A stretch of DNA of 64,000 bases from JADKAV01 sp963733395 (GCA_963733395.1 CAVTCZ010000005.1:438400-502399); one strand, 5' to 3'; positions 37,462-48,681 are shown, counted from the first letter of the stretch. Numbers and translations are program-made. Notes: a model not told the origin generated them from the letters alone.

Positions 37462-40400
37462 ATGAACCTACGTTCACCGGAGGACGGCTTGACCACTTCT
37501 CGGGATTTGACAAACAAGATCGTGATCCTTGTCGGCGCCGTGGCTATGGCCCTCCCGCTCACTGCCGTGGTGCAGGCGCCGTCCGTCGCCGCTCCGGCGC
37601 CAGCCACCACTCAGGCCGCGGCACAAGTTCCGCTGGTTGCCACGCCGCCCCCGATCGACCGGTTCGAGAACCGTCGGCCCATAGGGCAAGAGGGGCTCGT
37701 GGTCGTGGGACACAGGGGTCAACTCGACGCACAGGTCGGCCGGATCCCCAAGGTCGACGTACGCCGGGTCTCCCTGCAGACCGAGTTCGTCGACGGCGAT
37801 GTCAAGCTCGTCAACCCCCCGGTCATGACCGGGAGCAGCGTGGCGGCGAGTGTGACCAAGTCCTCGCAGTCCCAGTACCGCGCCAACGCCGTCGAAGCCG
37901 ACCTGGACCTCATCAAGTACCCCGACGACGTGTGGCGGCCATCGCTGGAGCCAGGCCTGGCACACGCCGGCACGGGTATCGGGTGCTCCGGCCAGTCAGC
38001 CTTCTGCGTCACATGGTCACGGCCGGCCTATGACGGCAACCACCGACTGAACGGCTTCGCCCAGACGTACCAGGTCGCGCTACCGGACAGCGACTTCCCG
38101 AAAGCCCTCACCGAGGTGGCGCTGGCGGTGGGGAGGTTCGGCCCCGATCGGGCCCCATCCCTGGTCGTGTCCTACGTCGAGGCGGCACCAGCGAGGTGAA
38201 GGTGGCTCACATCGCGGTCCAGCGGGATGCGAACGGCCGGGTCATCGGGCTGTCGGTGGCGGGACCGGTGCGTCAACTTCGGCTTCGTGTACTTCGACAA
38301 CGGGGGTGTGGCCACCAGCCCGTCGTTGGCCGTCGCGGACTTCGCGGGGACCGGCTCCGACCAGGTGGCTGTGGTCTGGGCGCCGATCACTAGCACTGCC
38401 GCAGACCGGCACTACCAGGCTGGCTTGCTCGAGGTCGACGGGCAGGGACACTTGCAGGAAGCAGTGGCCCCCCAGACCATCACGCCGTTGCTGTCCCAAC
38501 TCCCGGGCAGCGGTGATGAGCAGGCCAGCCCGGGGGCGGCGGTTGTTCGAGACACCGGTGGCAATGGCCCCGAGAAGCTCCGGCTGTTCGTGGGGTCCGG
38601 GATCCAGGGCAACGGTAGGTTGACGGAGTTGCGGGTGACCCCGAACGGCGACTTCGAGGTACGAGAGATCTTGAAGGGATCGGCGTCCGGAGGAGTCCTC
38701 GCGACCGACCAGTGGTTCAACTTCCACTCGCAGATCCAATCGGTGGGGGACCTCACCGGCGATGGCGTCGACGAGTTGGTGTCACTGCCCGACTGGGGCA
38801 TTCTGAACCGGCCGAACGGACTGATCGATATCGTCGACGTCGGCACGTTCCAGAACGTGTACAGGACCTTGGATTCACAAGATGCATTCCCCTTCGCGGA
38901 GATGACGGTCCTGGACGCGCGCCCCACCAACGACCAGGTGATCGCTCCGGTGCCCGGGAAGGTGAAGGTATCCGCCTTCCCACAGATCGCGGTGGCGGCC
39001 ACGACGGAATCGGGTTGTTCCTCCGGGCAGAGGGCCTTCTTCAATCTCGCGAATCTCAGCAGCCAGGGCAAGATGGGCTTCGCCACCGCGCAATACCTCT
39101 CGGATTGCGGTGCCCCTGAGATCCCGAAGTTGACCTCACTGGCGCTCGACGGCCGAGTCGAACTCGGGGATCCGGTATCGGGTCAGTACACGACGCTGGA
39201 ACCGTCGGTGATCCTCAACGCCCCGCCCACACATTTCGACGTCCTGGACGGCCGGATGTACGACCCCAACTTCTGCTACGCGGGCAACCAGTACCTCGTG
39301 CCGCCCGTCTGCTTCTTCGACTCCTCGTACAAGTTGGAGCAGGCCGCATCGACCGAGGTCACCAGTGAATCGACGGAGGACTGGGCCGTCAGCGCCACGG
39401 CCACTGCCGAGTTCTCGCTCTTTGACGCGGTGAAGGTGGAAGCGGAACTGCGGGGCGGCTACGGCGAGAAGTTCACCAATATCAATGCCACGAAGACCAC
39501 CGACAAGATCGAGGTCAAGGTCAAGGCGCTCAACACGGACAAGATCTACGCGATCAAGCGGGCATACGACACCCTTGAGTACCCGATCTATCAGCCCGGC
39601 GGAACACGGCCCAACGCCTACGTGATGGCCACCACGCCGCACACAGTCTCCAAGCGCTGGATCGACATCAACTCACCCGACGCGGTGAACCTGAACGTCA
39701 ACCATCAGCCGGGCAACATCCTCAGCTACCCCGAAGACGTCAGCGATACGGAGAACCCGTTCATCTCACCCACGGCCAGGGACGAGGCGAGTCCTCTGGT
39801 GGGAGCATTCGCCGACCGGCAGGAGTTCGAACTCTCCGATTCCAGCAGCTACACGTACACACTGACCCAAGAGAAAGTCACCGATGCTTCCGCCGCCCTG
39901 AACAAGGAGTGGAACGTCGGCGCCACACTCAAGGGCAGCGGTAGCGTGGCTGGTCTGGTCGAGATCGGCTTGGAGGTCAAAGGTGACTACAAGAACTCGC
40001 AGCTGACGAATACCAAGACGACGATCGGAAGCACCACCGAGTTGGCTGCCTCATTGGCCGGAATCGATGAGAGCTTCGGTGAGACGGCCTACACCGTGAA
40101 GCCGTTCGCCTACTGGAACGAGAGTGCGGCGCTCGTGCTCGACTATGCCGTCAGTCCGAGTGTGGCCCCGCCCGGCGCGCCCAGGACCTGGTGGCAGCAG
40201 AAGTACGCTGTCCGCCCCGACCTGACGATGAAGTTGCCGCGCCTGCTGGACTACGAGAAGCAGGCGGGCATCTCCTCGGACGCGGCCCGCTTCATCTCGC
40301 CTGGGGTGCAGGTCTTCCGCGGCCCGTGCACGCCGGGCGATCCGCTGGTGCTGTCGACGGACTACGCCAAACCCGGCCGTCCGCTGTGTGTGCGGGTCCA

Positions 40401-42762
40401 GGTGGAGAACTACAGCCTGAAGAACCAGCAGGGTGCCACCTCGGTCGAGTTCTACGACGCGGATCCTGATGTGGGAGGACGTCTGCTCGGCACTGTCGAC
40501 GGTGTGCAACCCGTCGCAGCCCGTGAGTCGCAGTTCGTGTACTTCGACTGGACCCCGGATGCCGGGTACGCAGGCAGCGCCCCTCGGATCTTCGCCCGCG
40601 TCGATTCCGGCAATGCTGTCCAGGAGATCCACGAGGACAACAACAAGGGCTACCGGATGTACCGGGCCCTGGCCGACACAACCATCGCCCCGCGCGCCCC
40701 GGAGGACGTCAACGCTGAGGCTGCCGCCGGGCGCACTCTGAACATCAGTTGGGAGGACCCGCTGTCCGCGGTCCAACCTGGCGGTTACCAGTGGCGGGTG
40801 GCGGTCTACCCGGACGCCGGCGGTGCCCCGATTGAGACGGTGGTCGGCGGTGACGAGTCCAGCGCCTCGATTCCTGACGTCCCGCCCGGCCGGTACCGCG
40901 TGGCGGTGTTCGCCGTTGCGGGCAACGACTCCTCGCCCGCGTCCCATCCGTCTGAGCCGGTGGACGTGGCGTCCGAAGCGCCGAGCGCGCCCAGCAACGT
41001 CACGGGCACTCCAGGGGACGCGTCGATCAGCCTTGTATGGGATGCGCCCGCATCCACCGGCGGTGCTCCAGTGGATGCCTATCGCATCAGGGAGTACCGC
41101 GAACCGGGGCAGTCCTTCCCGCAGGCGCCGATCGACACGACCGTCACAGGTCCAGCAACTGCCCTGGCTCTGCAGGGGCTGACGAACGGCCGGCCCTACC
41201 GCTTCACCGTACAGGCGATCAACGCCGCGGCCCCGGGTGATCTGTCCTCACCCAGCGCTGCGGTCACGCCGCTCGGCGTTCCTGAGCGGCCGACGAACGT
41301 CAAGGCGGGCAAGGGCGGTGCCGGTGGGGCCATGGTCACGTGGCAGCCACCCGCTCCGTCGGCGGCCAGGGCCGGGGTCACAGGCTACGAGATCCTCGCC
41401 TCGCCGGGAGGTCAGTCCAGGGTGCTGCCGGCGAGTGCGACGGACATCTTCTTCGACGGACTGCAACCCGGCGTCACGTACAACTTCACGGTGCGTGCGG
41501 ATAGCGACTCCGGCAAGGGCGCCGAGTCCGATGAGAGTAACCCGTTCACCGTTCCGGGTGTTCCGGGGGCGCCCCGCAACGTCAGCGCCACCGCCGGGAA
41601 CGAGCCGCGCACTGCGCAGGTCTCGTGGACACCGCCCACCAGTAACGGGGGAGTGCCGCTCGTCAGTTACGCAGTGTGTCTGTCCGGGGGTGAATGCCGC
41701 GAGGTTTCGGCTGCCCGTGAGGATGTCACATTCACCGGTCTTACCGCGGGGACGCCGCTCACATTCACCGTGGTGGCCCGAAACACCGCGGGTCTCGAAT
41801 CCCCTCCGGCTACCAGCGCGGAGTTCAGGCTCGAGAATGCACCGGTGGTCGAGCTGACCCGTGGACCGCGTGAGGGTGAGTTCACGACCCCCGAGACCAC
41901 GATCGAGTTCCGCGTCACCGGGGTGGGGGCCGACACCACCTGCTTCATCGACGGAGTGGGTCAGGCCTGTGCCTCGCCGCTGCGCCTGACGGGGTTGGCC
42001 GACGGCAAGCACACGTTCCGCGTCAAAGCGACAGGTGCCGGCGGAACTGCGGTCACCGAGTTGCTCACGTGGATGGTCGACAGTCAGGAACCGAAGGCAG
42101 CCATCGACGACCTCCCGGATATTGCCCGCAAAGGCATCCCGAGACTGCGGTACTCGGGCAGCGACCGCGGGGGTTCCGGTCTCGTCGGCTACGAGATCCG
42201 CACGCGCCAGAACGGCATCCTGGGTTCGTTCACGCAACCCGCCGTGGTGTCCGATCCGACGACCGAGAGCGAGCGGGTCCGCCGGCTTAAGGTCGATCGG
42301 GGAAAGACCGTGTGTGCCGGTGTGCGCGCGATCGACGCGGTGGGCAACCGATCGGCGTGGTCCGACTGGCGGTGTGCGAGCCGCCCGCTGGATCAATCAG
42401 CGATGACTGCCAGTGGCCGTTGGCAGCCGGTCAAGGGAAGGTTCTTCTCCTTGGGCGAAGCTTGGCGGGCAGTGGACAACCGGGCCGCCTTGTCCGTGCG
42501 CATGGGGCGCACGGATTCGGTCTCGGTCATGGCGGTCGCGTGCAGCGATTGCGGTCGGGTCGAGGTCCGACACCGGGGCCAGTTGTTGCGAGTGATCGAC
42601 CTGTCGGCTGTTGGTGCTGGCCGGTCCGGATCAGCGGCGGGGCGGCACGTGAAGGAGTTCTCGGTCGAGTGGCCGCAGTCGGCGCGCGGTTACCTGCGGC
42701 TCGTGTCGTTGGGCGGTGGACCGGTGATCGTCGATGGCGTGACGGTGCAGCGAGGGCGGTGA
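37462..42762 (+). CDS. Giant secreted multidomain protein (FG-GAP/VCBS-like, amphipathic domain, CARDB, FnIII)
   Basis: About 1766 residues after repair. An N-terminal signal (about 1-45) leads to beta-rich repeats resembling FG-GAP/VCBS units (about 100-560). A central region (about 620-880) contains two long stretches of alternating Ser/Thr and hydrophobic residues: SESTEDWAVSATATAEFSLF and a second one starting SSSYTYTLTQEKVTDAS. A CARDB-type domain (about 950-1065) with VQEIHEDNNKGYR follows, then four fibronectin type III domains (about 1076-1458) and an Ig-like/beta tail to the end. A missing G near 38173 and a compensating extra base near 38268 put residues 237-268 out of frame and create a TGA at 38197; otherwise it is open. 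It has no neighbours in a visible operon. Role unknown; adhesion, matrix or surface binding would fit. Confidence 0.75.
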
Positions 42763-43029
42763 CCGGCGGCGGCCGTCGCGCCCTCACCCGCATCGCAAGG
42801 GTGGTTCGCTGCGAGTCGGACATCCCCACGGGTTCTGTCACGTTGTTGCCCGCGACACGCCGATGGACGTCGCAGAACCCGAACTGATCGTCGCCGACCG
42901 GGCACAGGCCGGAAGCTCGAAGCCCGCCACAGTCGAACAGGCCCCTCCGCGCGCGTTTGATCGCCCGATGGAACCAATCTGACGCCGTCACCGATCAAGC
43001 AATCCCGGTTCGCGTCCGAAGGGAGCGTT

Positions 43030-45138
43030 GTGAACGCCGCCACGGACAATGCCGTCGATGCTGCCCCTGAGCAGCTGGCGACGTCGTCCGGGGACGAGAC
43101 CGACCGGCTGCGGGCGATCTTGGATTCATCGTTGGATCCGCTGATCTTCTGGCGTGCAGTGCGCGATGTGAATGGCGTCCTCGCGTACCTGGTCTGCGAG
43201 GAGTGCAATGCGGCCGCGGTCACGTATCTGCGCTCGACTCGCGAGGCCGTGCTGGGTGTTCGTCTCAGGGACCTGTTCAGCGCAGAAGCCGCCGACAGGG
43301 CGTTCGGCTGGGCGCAGCAGGTCATCGCCTCCGGGCAGCCGCTGGCACTCAAAGCCGAGCCGCTGACCACCGCGATCACCCAAGATGTACGGCAGTTCGA
43401 CGTCAGCATCGTCCGGGTGGGCGACGGGGTGTCCTTCGCATGGCGAGATGTCACGAAGGAGTACCGGTCGGCCCGTGCGTTGCACGACAGTGAGGAGAGC
43501 CTGCGGGTCGCCATGAAGATCGCCCCGGTGGCGATGAACCTGGTGGCTCCCGATGGGTCCTTCATCCAGGTGAACCCCGCGATGTGTGAATTCCTCGGCC
43601 GTGACGAGCAGGTACTGCTCGAGGCCACGTGGCAGAGCCTGACCCACCCCGATGACCTTGCCGCCGATCTGGCTCTCGTGCAGGAGGTGCTCGACGGGCG
43701 CAGGAATTCCTATCGGCTGACCAAGCGATTCGTGCGACCGGACGGGCAGGTCGTCTGGGGCGACCTGTCGGTTGCCGCCGTGCGTGACGACCGGGGCGCG
43801 GTGAAGTCCCTCATCGCCCAGATCATGGATGTCACCGAACTGGTGACGGGACGTGAGGAGTTGGCCGACTCCCGCGAGCACTACCGCATGCTGGCCGAGC
43901 ACACCTCCGATGTCGTGCTCCAGACCTCAGTGACGGGGGTGCTGGAGTGGGTTTCGCCGTCCGTGGCCGACACGTTCGGCTGGAACCGGGACGAAGTCCT
44001 GGGGCGGCGCATCGACGAGTTCGTAGCGCCGGGCGACTGGCAACCGGTGTCCGAGGCCATGGATTCCAGCACTGCGGACGGCATGGAGGTGGCTGGGGAG
44101 TTCCGGGTGCGCCGGCGAGGGGGGCGGTGGATCTGGGTCGACGCGACCTCGAGCTCCGTGCGCGACCGGCGCGGGCATGTGGTGCGGGTCGTTCGCCTGC
44201 GGGACGTGGATGCCGAGGTTCGAGCGCGGATCGCGCTGAAGAACAGCGAGGAGCGGTTCCGGACAGCGATGCGGGCCACGCCGATCGGGGTGGCGCTGAT
44301 CAGCCGTGATGGCCACATCGTCCAGGTGAATGCGGCGTTGAGTCGGATGGTCCAGCGCAGCGAGCGGAGTCTGGCGGGCAAGAGCATCACTTCCCTGACA
44401 CACCCCGATGACCGGGCGATCGACATCGAGATGTTGAACCAACTGCACAGCGAAACGGTGCGGTCGCTGACCCGCGAGAAGCGCATCGTCAACGCGACCG
44501 GCGAATCGGTGTGGGTGCAGAACGCGCTGGCGGCGGTGCAGGACGAACAGGGCGAGATCTCCTCGTTCGTGGCCCAGTTCCTGGACGTCTCGGAGACGCA
44601 GCAGGCGCACGCTGCACTCGAACACCTCGCCCATCTGGATCCCCTCACAGACATCAAGAACCGCCGGGCCGTGCTCGAGCAGATGCATGCGGTCCTGTCC
44701 CACCCGCCCCGCACCGGTACCCGCCTGGGCGTGCTCTACTGCGACCTGGACAGGTTCAAGCGGGTCAACGACCTCCACGGTCACGCAGTGGGCGACGCCC
44801 TGCTCGTGGAAGTCGCTCGCCGCATCCAAGGCAGCGTGCGGGAGGGCGACACCGTTGGTCGCATCGGGGGGGACGAGTTCCTCGTCCTCCTGACACAGAT
44901 CCACGCTGAGGACACGGCCGTGGCCCTGGCTGAGAAGATCCGGCAAGCCGTCAGCCGACCTTTCACGGCCGAAGGGGTCACGCTCACCCCTTCGATGAGC
45001 ATGGGTGCAGCACTGGCAGAGGACGGTGACGACCCCGACGCCGTGGTGGCCAGGGCGGACCGGGCACTCTACGAGGCGAAGGAGAGAGGCCGCGACCAGG
45101 TCGTCGCCTTCTCGCAGGTGGACCCCGACGTCGGATGA
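43030..45138 (+). CDS. Diguanylate cyclase with PAS domains (second copy)
   Basis: The 702-residue protein is built like the one at 5615: four PAS or PAS-like modules (about residues 15-140, 150-275, 280-400 and 405-525) and a GGDEF domain at about 535-700. The active-site motif is GGDEF, with REGD exactly five residues ahead as an I-site, so it should make c-di-GMP and be inhibited by it. The N-terminal PAS aligns with that of the other cyclase (DRLRAILDSSLDPLIFWRAV against DRLRATLDSLLDP...), which makes these paralogues. The GTG start has an AAGGGAG site. No EAL domain. A stub of another GGDEF C-terminus lies 370 bases downstream. Confidence 0.9.
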   Translation: MNAATDNAVDAAPEQLATSSGDETDRLRAILDSSLDPLIFWRAVRDVNGVLAYLVCEECNAAAVTYLRSTREAVLGVRLRDLFSAEAADRAFGWAQQVIASGQPLALKAEPLTTAITQDVRQFDVSIVRVGDGVSFAWRDVTKEYRSARALHDSEESLRVAMKIAPVAMNLVAPDGSFIQVNPAMCEFLGRDEQVLLEATWQSLTHPDDLAADLALVQEVLDGRRNSYRLTKRFVRPDGQVVWGDLSVAAVRDDRGAVKSLIAQIMDVTELVTGREELADSREHYRMLAEHTSDVVLQTSVTGVLEWVSPSVADTFGWNRDEVLGRRIDEFVAPGDWQPVSEAMDSSTADGMEVAGEFRVRRRGGRWIWVDATSSSVRDRRGHVVRVVRLRDVDAEVRARIALKNSEERFRTAMRATPIGVALISRDGHIVQVNAALSRMVQRSERSLAGKSITSLTHPDDRAIDIEMLNQLHSETVRSLTREKRIVNATGESVWVQNALAAVQDEQGEISSFVAQFLDVSETQQAHAALEHLAHLDPLTDIKNRRAVLEQMHAVLSHPPRTGTRLGVLYCDLDRFKRVNDLHGHAVGDALLVEVARRIQGSVREGDTVGRIGGDEFLVLLTQIHAEDTAVALAEKIRQAVSRPFTAEGVTLTPSMSMGAALAEDGDDPDAVVARADRALYEAKERGRDQVVAFSQVDPDVG

Positions 45139-45162
45139 CCGCGGGGAGCCGGGCTCACCCGG

Positions 45163-45505
45163 CGCGGCGGCTGGGAACCCCCGGGTGACGGGCGAAGACG
45201 CGCGATTGCGGGCGCACCGCGGTGGCGTAGGTGGCGGTCGAGCCGCGCCTGGCCAGCACCGTGAGGGCATCTTTGAGGGTGCGCACGATGGTCGACTTGG
45301 TCACCGTGGAGCCGGCCATGCGCTCCTTCAGTTCCACCGGAGCGGCGACTGCGGTGGTGTACCCGGCTGAGGATGCGGCCACGAACAACTCGAGATCGAA
45401 CGCGAACCGGGTCTCCCGCAGCCTGGGCAGCACGTCGGCCATGACCTCGCGCCGCATCAGTTTGCAGCCGGTCTGGGTGTCGTTGACCCCGAGGCCGAAC
45501 TTCGT
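45163..45505 (-). pseudogene. Glycosyltransferase family 2, C-terminal remnant
   Basis: The minus strand reads FGLGVNDTQTGCKLMRREV, then ETRFAFDLELFVAASSAGY, then APVELKERMAG, which is the C-terminal half of a polyprenyl-phosphate mannose/glucose-type GT2. The catalytic N-terminal half is absent. Upstream of about 45505 the similarity stops and the opposite strand encodes the tail of a GGDEF domain instead, so a rearrangement has joined two truncated genes. Confidence 0.65.
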
Positions 45506-45638
45506 CACTGTCAGTATCGGGGTTGCCTCTGCGGCGGCGGGTGCAGATCCGCAAGCCCTGCGCGGCGCGGCCCAGCGCGCGCTCGAAGTGGCCGAGGACT
45601 CCGGCGGCAATCGTGTGAACCTCGCCGACCCCATGTGA
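45504..45638 (+). pseudogene. GGDEF domain, C-terminal remnant
   Basis: In the plus direction the codons give VTVSIGVASAAAG, then DPQALRGAAQRALEVAEDSG, then GNRVNLADPM and a stop, which is the normal end of a diguanylate-cyclase domain (the ...SIGVA...ADxAL..AK..GRNRV block). Nothing upstream in this frame carries the GGDEF motif; the sequence there belongs to a glycosyltransferase stub on the other strand. Confidence 0.6.
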
Positions 45639-45698
45639 GGACCGGATCAGCGGCGCACTAGAACGGTGCAGTCCGGACCGCTCAGCGCGCAGGCAAAG

Positions 45699-45735
45699 AA
45701 GTGTGGGCCCCACCATTCCGGCGGGGCCCACACTT
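45699..45735. terminator. Bidirectional hairpin terminator
   Basis: Perfect 13-base arms (45699-45711 and 45723-45735) flank an 11-base loop, with T-rich tails on both sides. It lies 13 bases after the stop of the DUF805 gene (minus strand) and would also stop transcription coming from the left. Confidence 0.8.
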
Positions 45736-45747
45736 GTTTGCTTTGTG

Positions 45748-46170
45748 CTACGCGACAGCGGTACCCGGCGGCGGTCCGTACTGGTTGTCGCCGGCTTCAC
45801 CTTCCTTGATGTAGAAGGCGAAGATCAGGATCAGCGGCCCGATGCAGCAGATGACCCCGAGCCACCACCACCAGCCGGACTTGCCGACGTCGTGGAGGCG
45901 ACGCACCGACACCGCCAGGGTCGGCAGCAGTACGACGAGAGCCCAGATGGCGCTGAGCCAGCCGGCGTTGTAGACCGTCGTCAGCGAGTTGCCGGTTTCG
46001 GTGTTGCTGATCGTGTTGATCTGCCAGCCGAACAGGCTGTCCAGGATGTTCAGGACGATGGAAACGAGGATGTAGAACAGGACCCAGTACCAGAACTCGG
46101 ATCTGGATGCGCGGCCCTTGAATACGGCGTACTTCTTGAAACAGGTGCTTACGGCTTGACCGAATGACAT
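45748..46170 (-). CDS. DUF805 membrane protein
   Basis: The 140-residue protein has the DUF805 pattern: an N-terminal YAVFKGRASRSEFWYWVLF segment, three or four membrane helices, and VRRLHDVGKSGWWWWLG near residue 95, the family signature. Function is unknown for the family. The ATG at 46170 has GAGAGGAGG nine bases upstream. It is a single gene with a bidirectional terminator directly downstream. Confidence 0.9.
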   Translation of the reverse strand: MSFGQAVSTCFKKYAVFKGRASRSEFWYWVLFYILVSIVLNILDSLFGWQINTISNTETGNSLTTVYNAGWLSAIWALVVLLPTLAVSVRRLHDVGKSGWWWWLGVICCIGPLILIFAFYIKEGEAGDNQYGPPPGTAVA

Positions 46171-46301
46171 TTCGGCCTCCTCTCTGTTGCGGCTGAGGAT
46201 GACAGACGCAGTTCCGAGAGTGTGGGACAAACGGCTTCGCGTTCGGCGTGTCGCGATGTCGTTGTCCGTGGTGGGCAGCCACGTGCGGCGCGCGCGGCCG
46301 G

Positions 46302-47447
46302 CTACCGGTCAGGGGCCAAGATCCCGTGGGCGTCCAGCAACCAGCCCTTGATCTGCTCGGCCAGTGGCGCATGCGCCAGAGTGCGGGTGAAGTCGAACCG
46401 GTCGGCATGCCGTGCGTCCATGCCCGGCAGCCAGTCCGACTCGTTGCCCAGCATCCCGTAGCGCCAGGTCGCGAACCCGTCCATGCCCCAGGCCAGCATC
46501 ACCGCACGCAGCAGCACGGTCATCTCCACGTTGATCAAACCCGGGCAGTGGTCCCACGCGGGGATACCGTCGCCGATCTGGTCCCACGCGCCGTCACCGA
46601 TGACCTCCGCCATGGCATCGAGCAGACGTGCGGCTGGTTGCTCGATCTCCGCGACATCGTGGTCCAGGGTGGACAGGGCCAGGTCGAAGTCGGACGGTTG
46701 CGCCGCGCCGATGCTCAGCGTGTGCACCTCGGGTCGGCTCAGGCAGAACAATGCGTTGAACACCAGTGGGTGCAGCGGCGCACACAACTGCGTGAGGCGT
46801 GGCGAGGGGTCGTAGAGTCGGCCCCCCTTGTCCGACGGACTGATGATGAACACGCCCATGTCCTGCGCCGCCGCCGCCTCGATCACCGGCCAGTTGCGTT
46901 GGAAGATCCAGTACCAGTGCAGGTTGACGTAGTCGAAGTCCGCGTCGATCGCCTGCTGGATCATCTCGACGGTGCCATGGGTGGAGAACCCGACATGGCC
47001 CACGAGCCCTGCTGTCTGCAGCCGCCGGGCCACCTCCAGGCAGCCACCCGGACGCAGCGCCCACCAAAGCTTCTCGTAGGTGTTGATCCCGTGCAGTGCG
47101 AGCAGGTCCACCCGTGACAGCTGCAGGCGGTCCAGCGACTCCCGGACGTGGGCCTCGAACACTGCCGGGTCGTGGGTGGGAACGACCTTGGTCTGCAGGA
47201 TGAGTCGGTCGCGGTCGAGTTCGGGCAGCAGCATCCCGAGTTGGCGCTCCGAAGTGCCGTAGCCGCGCGCGGTCTCGATGTGCGTGACCCCGAGTTCCAT
47301 GGCCCGCTTGACTGTCGCAGCGAGTCTGCCCTGGGCCTCGTCCCGGATGGGTTGGCCCCGGTCCGACCAACTCTGCTGGAACCTCATCCCGCCACAACTG
47401 AAGACGGGCATCTGGATCTCTGTGCGTCCGAACCGGCGTGTGAGCAC
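46302..47447 (-). CDS. Aldo/keto reductase-family oxidoreductase
   Basis: The 381-residue protein has the aldo/keto reductase barrel: GVTHIETARGYGTSE near residue 54, with the catalytic Tyr in GYG; LLALHGINTYEKL near 116, where the active-site His would lie; and the NADP-binding end region. The C-terminal part (about 285-381) is longer than usual, ending in a helical tail (GWLLDAHGIL). The GTG start lies 6 bases after a TAGCCT box. The substrate is unknown. It converges with nothing; the DUF805 gene lies 131 bases downstream on the same strand. Confidence 0.82.
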   Translation of the reverse strand: MLTRRFGRTEIQMPVFSCGGMRFQQSWSDRGQPIRDEAQGRLAATVKRAMELGVTHIETARGYGTSERQLGMLLPELDRDRLILQTKVVPTHDPAVFEAHVRESLDRLQLSRVDLLALHGINTYEKLWWALRPGGCLEVARRLQTAGLVGHVGFSTHGTVEMIQQAIDADFDYVNLHWYWIFQRNWPVIEAAAAQDMGVFIISPSDKGGRLYDPSPRLTQLCAPLHPLVFNALFCLSRPEVHTLSIGAAQPSDFDLALSTLDHDVAEIEQPAARLLDAMAEVIGDGAWDQIGDGIPAWDHCPGLINVEMTVLLRAVMLAWGMDGFATWRYGMLGNESDWLPGMDARHADRFDFTRTLAHAPLAEQIKGWLLDAHGILAPDR

Positions 47448-47453
47448 CTCGTC

Positions 47454-47459
47454 AGGCTA
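47454..47459 (-). promoter_or_regulatory. Putative -10 box (TAGCCT) of the aldo/keto reductase gene
   Basis: It ends 6 bases before the GTG at 47447, with no ribosome-binding site in the gap. Confidence 0.45.
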
Positions 47460-47516
47460 CTTGGCTGCGGCGAGGCGTCGCCGCCCCCTCGCGTTCGCCG
47501 GCTCACAGCCCGTTGG

Positions 47517-48681
47517 TCACTTCGCCTTCTTCAGTGTGAGCGGGAATGTCTGCCGTTGACCGTTGGTGAAGCGCACGGCGGCCGTGACCCGCAGTTTCCT
47601 GTGCTTCCCAAGGGCCTTGCGGCCGACTTTCGTCAGTTTCACCCGGACCGTCTTCGAACTCCCCGCCGAGACCGCGAACGTCTTCTTGCCGTACACCTTC
47701 GTCTTCCCGGCAGTGGCTGCAACCCGCGGGCCGAGGGTCAACTGGCCCTGGCAGTCCGCGCCGACGCAGTTCACAGGCACGCCCACCGAGCCCTTTCGCA
47801 CGGTCAGCGGCGCAGTCGGGAGGGTGACGGTTGGTGCCGCCGTTGTACCCGGTGTCGTCCCGCCGGGAGGTGTCCCGCCTGGAGGTGTCCCACCCGGTTG
47901 CGCCGAGGCGGTGAAGTCGGCGTTCATGAAGACACCGGCATTGATGGCCGGGAAGGTCTGCAAGGCGTTCGGGCTGGGCGCCGGGACTCCCAGCGACGTC
48001 GGACCGGGAACGGACGGGTAGCTCAGGACCCCGGGGCTGGTGAACACCGGAACTGTGGTTTTCGGGTCCAGCAACTCGAGGGCCAGGGCGTCGATGGTCT
48101 TGGATCGTCGTCTGGTCTGACGGATCCGGGGTCCCTGTGACCGTCATGGGAAGGTTCACCGGCACCGACGTGACCGAGTTGGGCGCGGCCGTGAACTGCG
48201 GTCCGTACACCTCGAGGAAGGGACCCGCCGTCAGCGGGTGCGCCGGATCACCTGTCTGCTGGAACAGGAAGCGGATGACGTTGATCCGCATCGGTCCGCC
48301 CACCGAGCCCGAGCGGACCCGCACGGTCGTGACTGTGCCACTGGCCGGCGGGGACAAGGTGTTGGGAGACGTCCCGATGTAGGAGACCATGCAGGACGAC
48401 GCGGGCTGGCCATTCGACGCGGCGAGGAAAGCGCACGTGTATGCGGGCTGGTAGGGCGCTGCGCTGAGGTCGGCGCCGAACGTGGACGAAGCGGCAAGTT
48501 GTGCCCTATCCGATCCGGTGTCGCTGCCCTCGGGCCCCGCCGAGGCGGACGCGGATCCGACCGGGATCAGGAACGCCAGCAGCAATCCGGACGCCACGAC
48601 GGTGCCGGCGTGCATGAAGTGATGGTTTCCCACCAGTCGGTGCCGTCCGGTGAGAACAGCCAGTGATGATGTGATGCGCAT
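47517..48681 (-). CDS. Secreted protein with Lys-rich C-terminal beta domain (one frameshift)
   Basis: About 388 residues after repair. A signal peptide with a hydrophobic core near residues 28-47 and ASA cleavage leads to a Cys-containing N-terminal domain (about 70-190), an Ala/Pro/Gly linker with TPPGG repeats, and a C-terminal beta domain rich in Lys (KTKVYGKKTFAVSAGSSKT). That C-terminal domain type is common in secreted proteins of soil actinobacteria. The frame changes once, near 48100 (one base missing in the ATCCAAGACC run), joining the two halves. No catalytic motif is seen; a structural or cell-surface role is likely. Confidence 0.7.
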
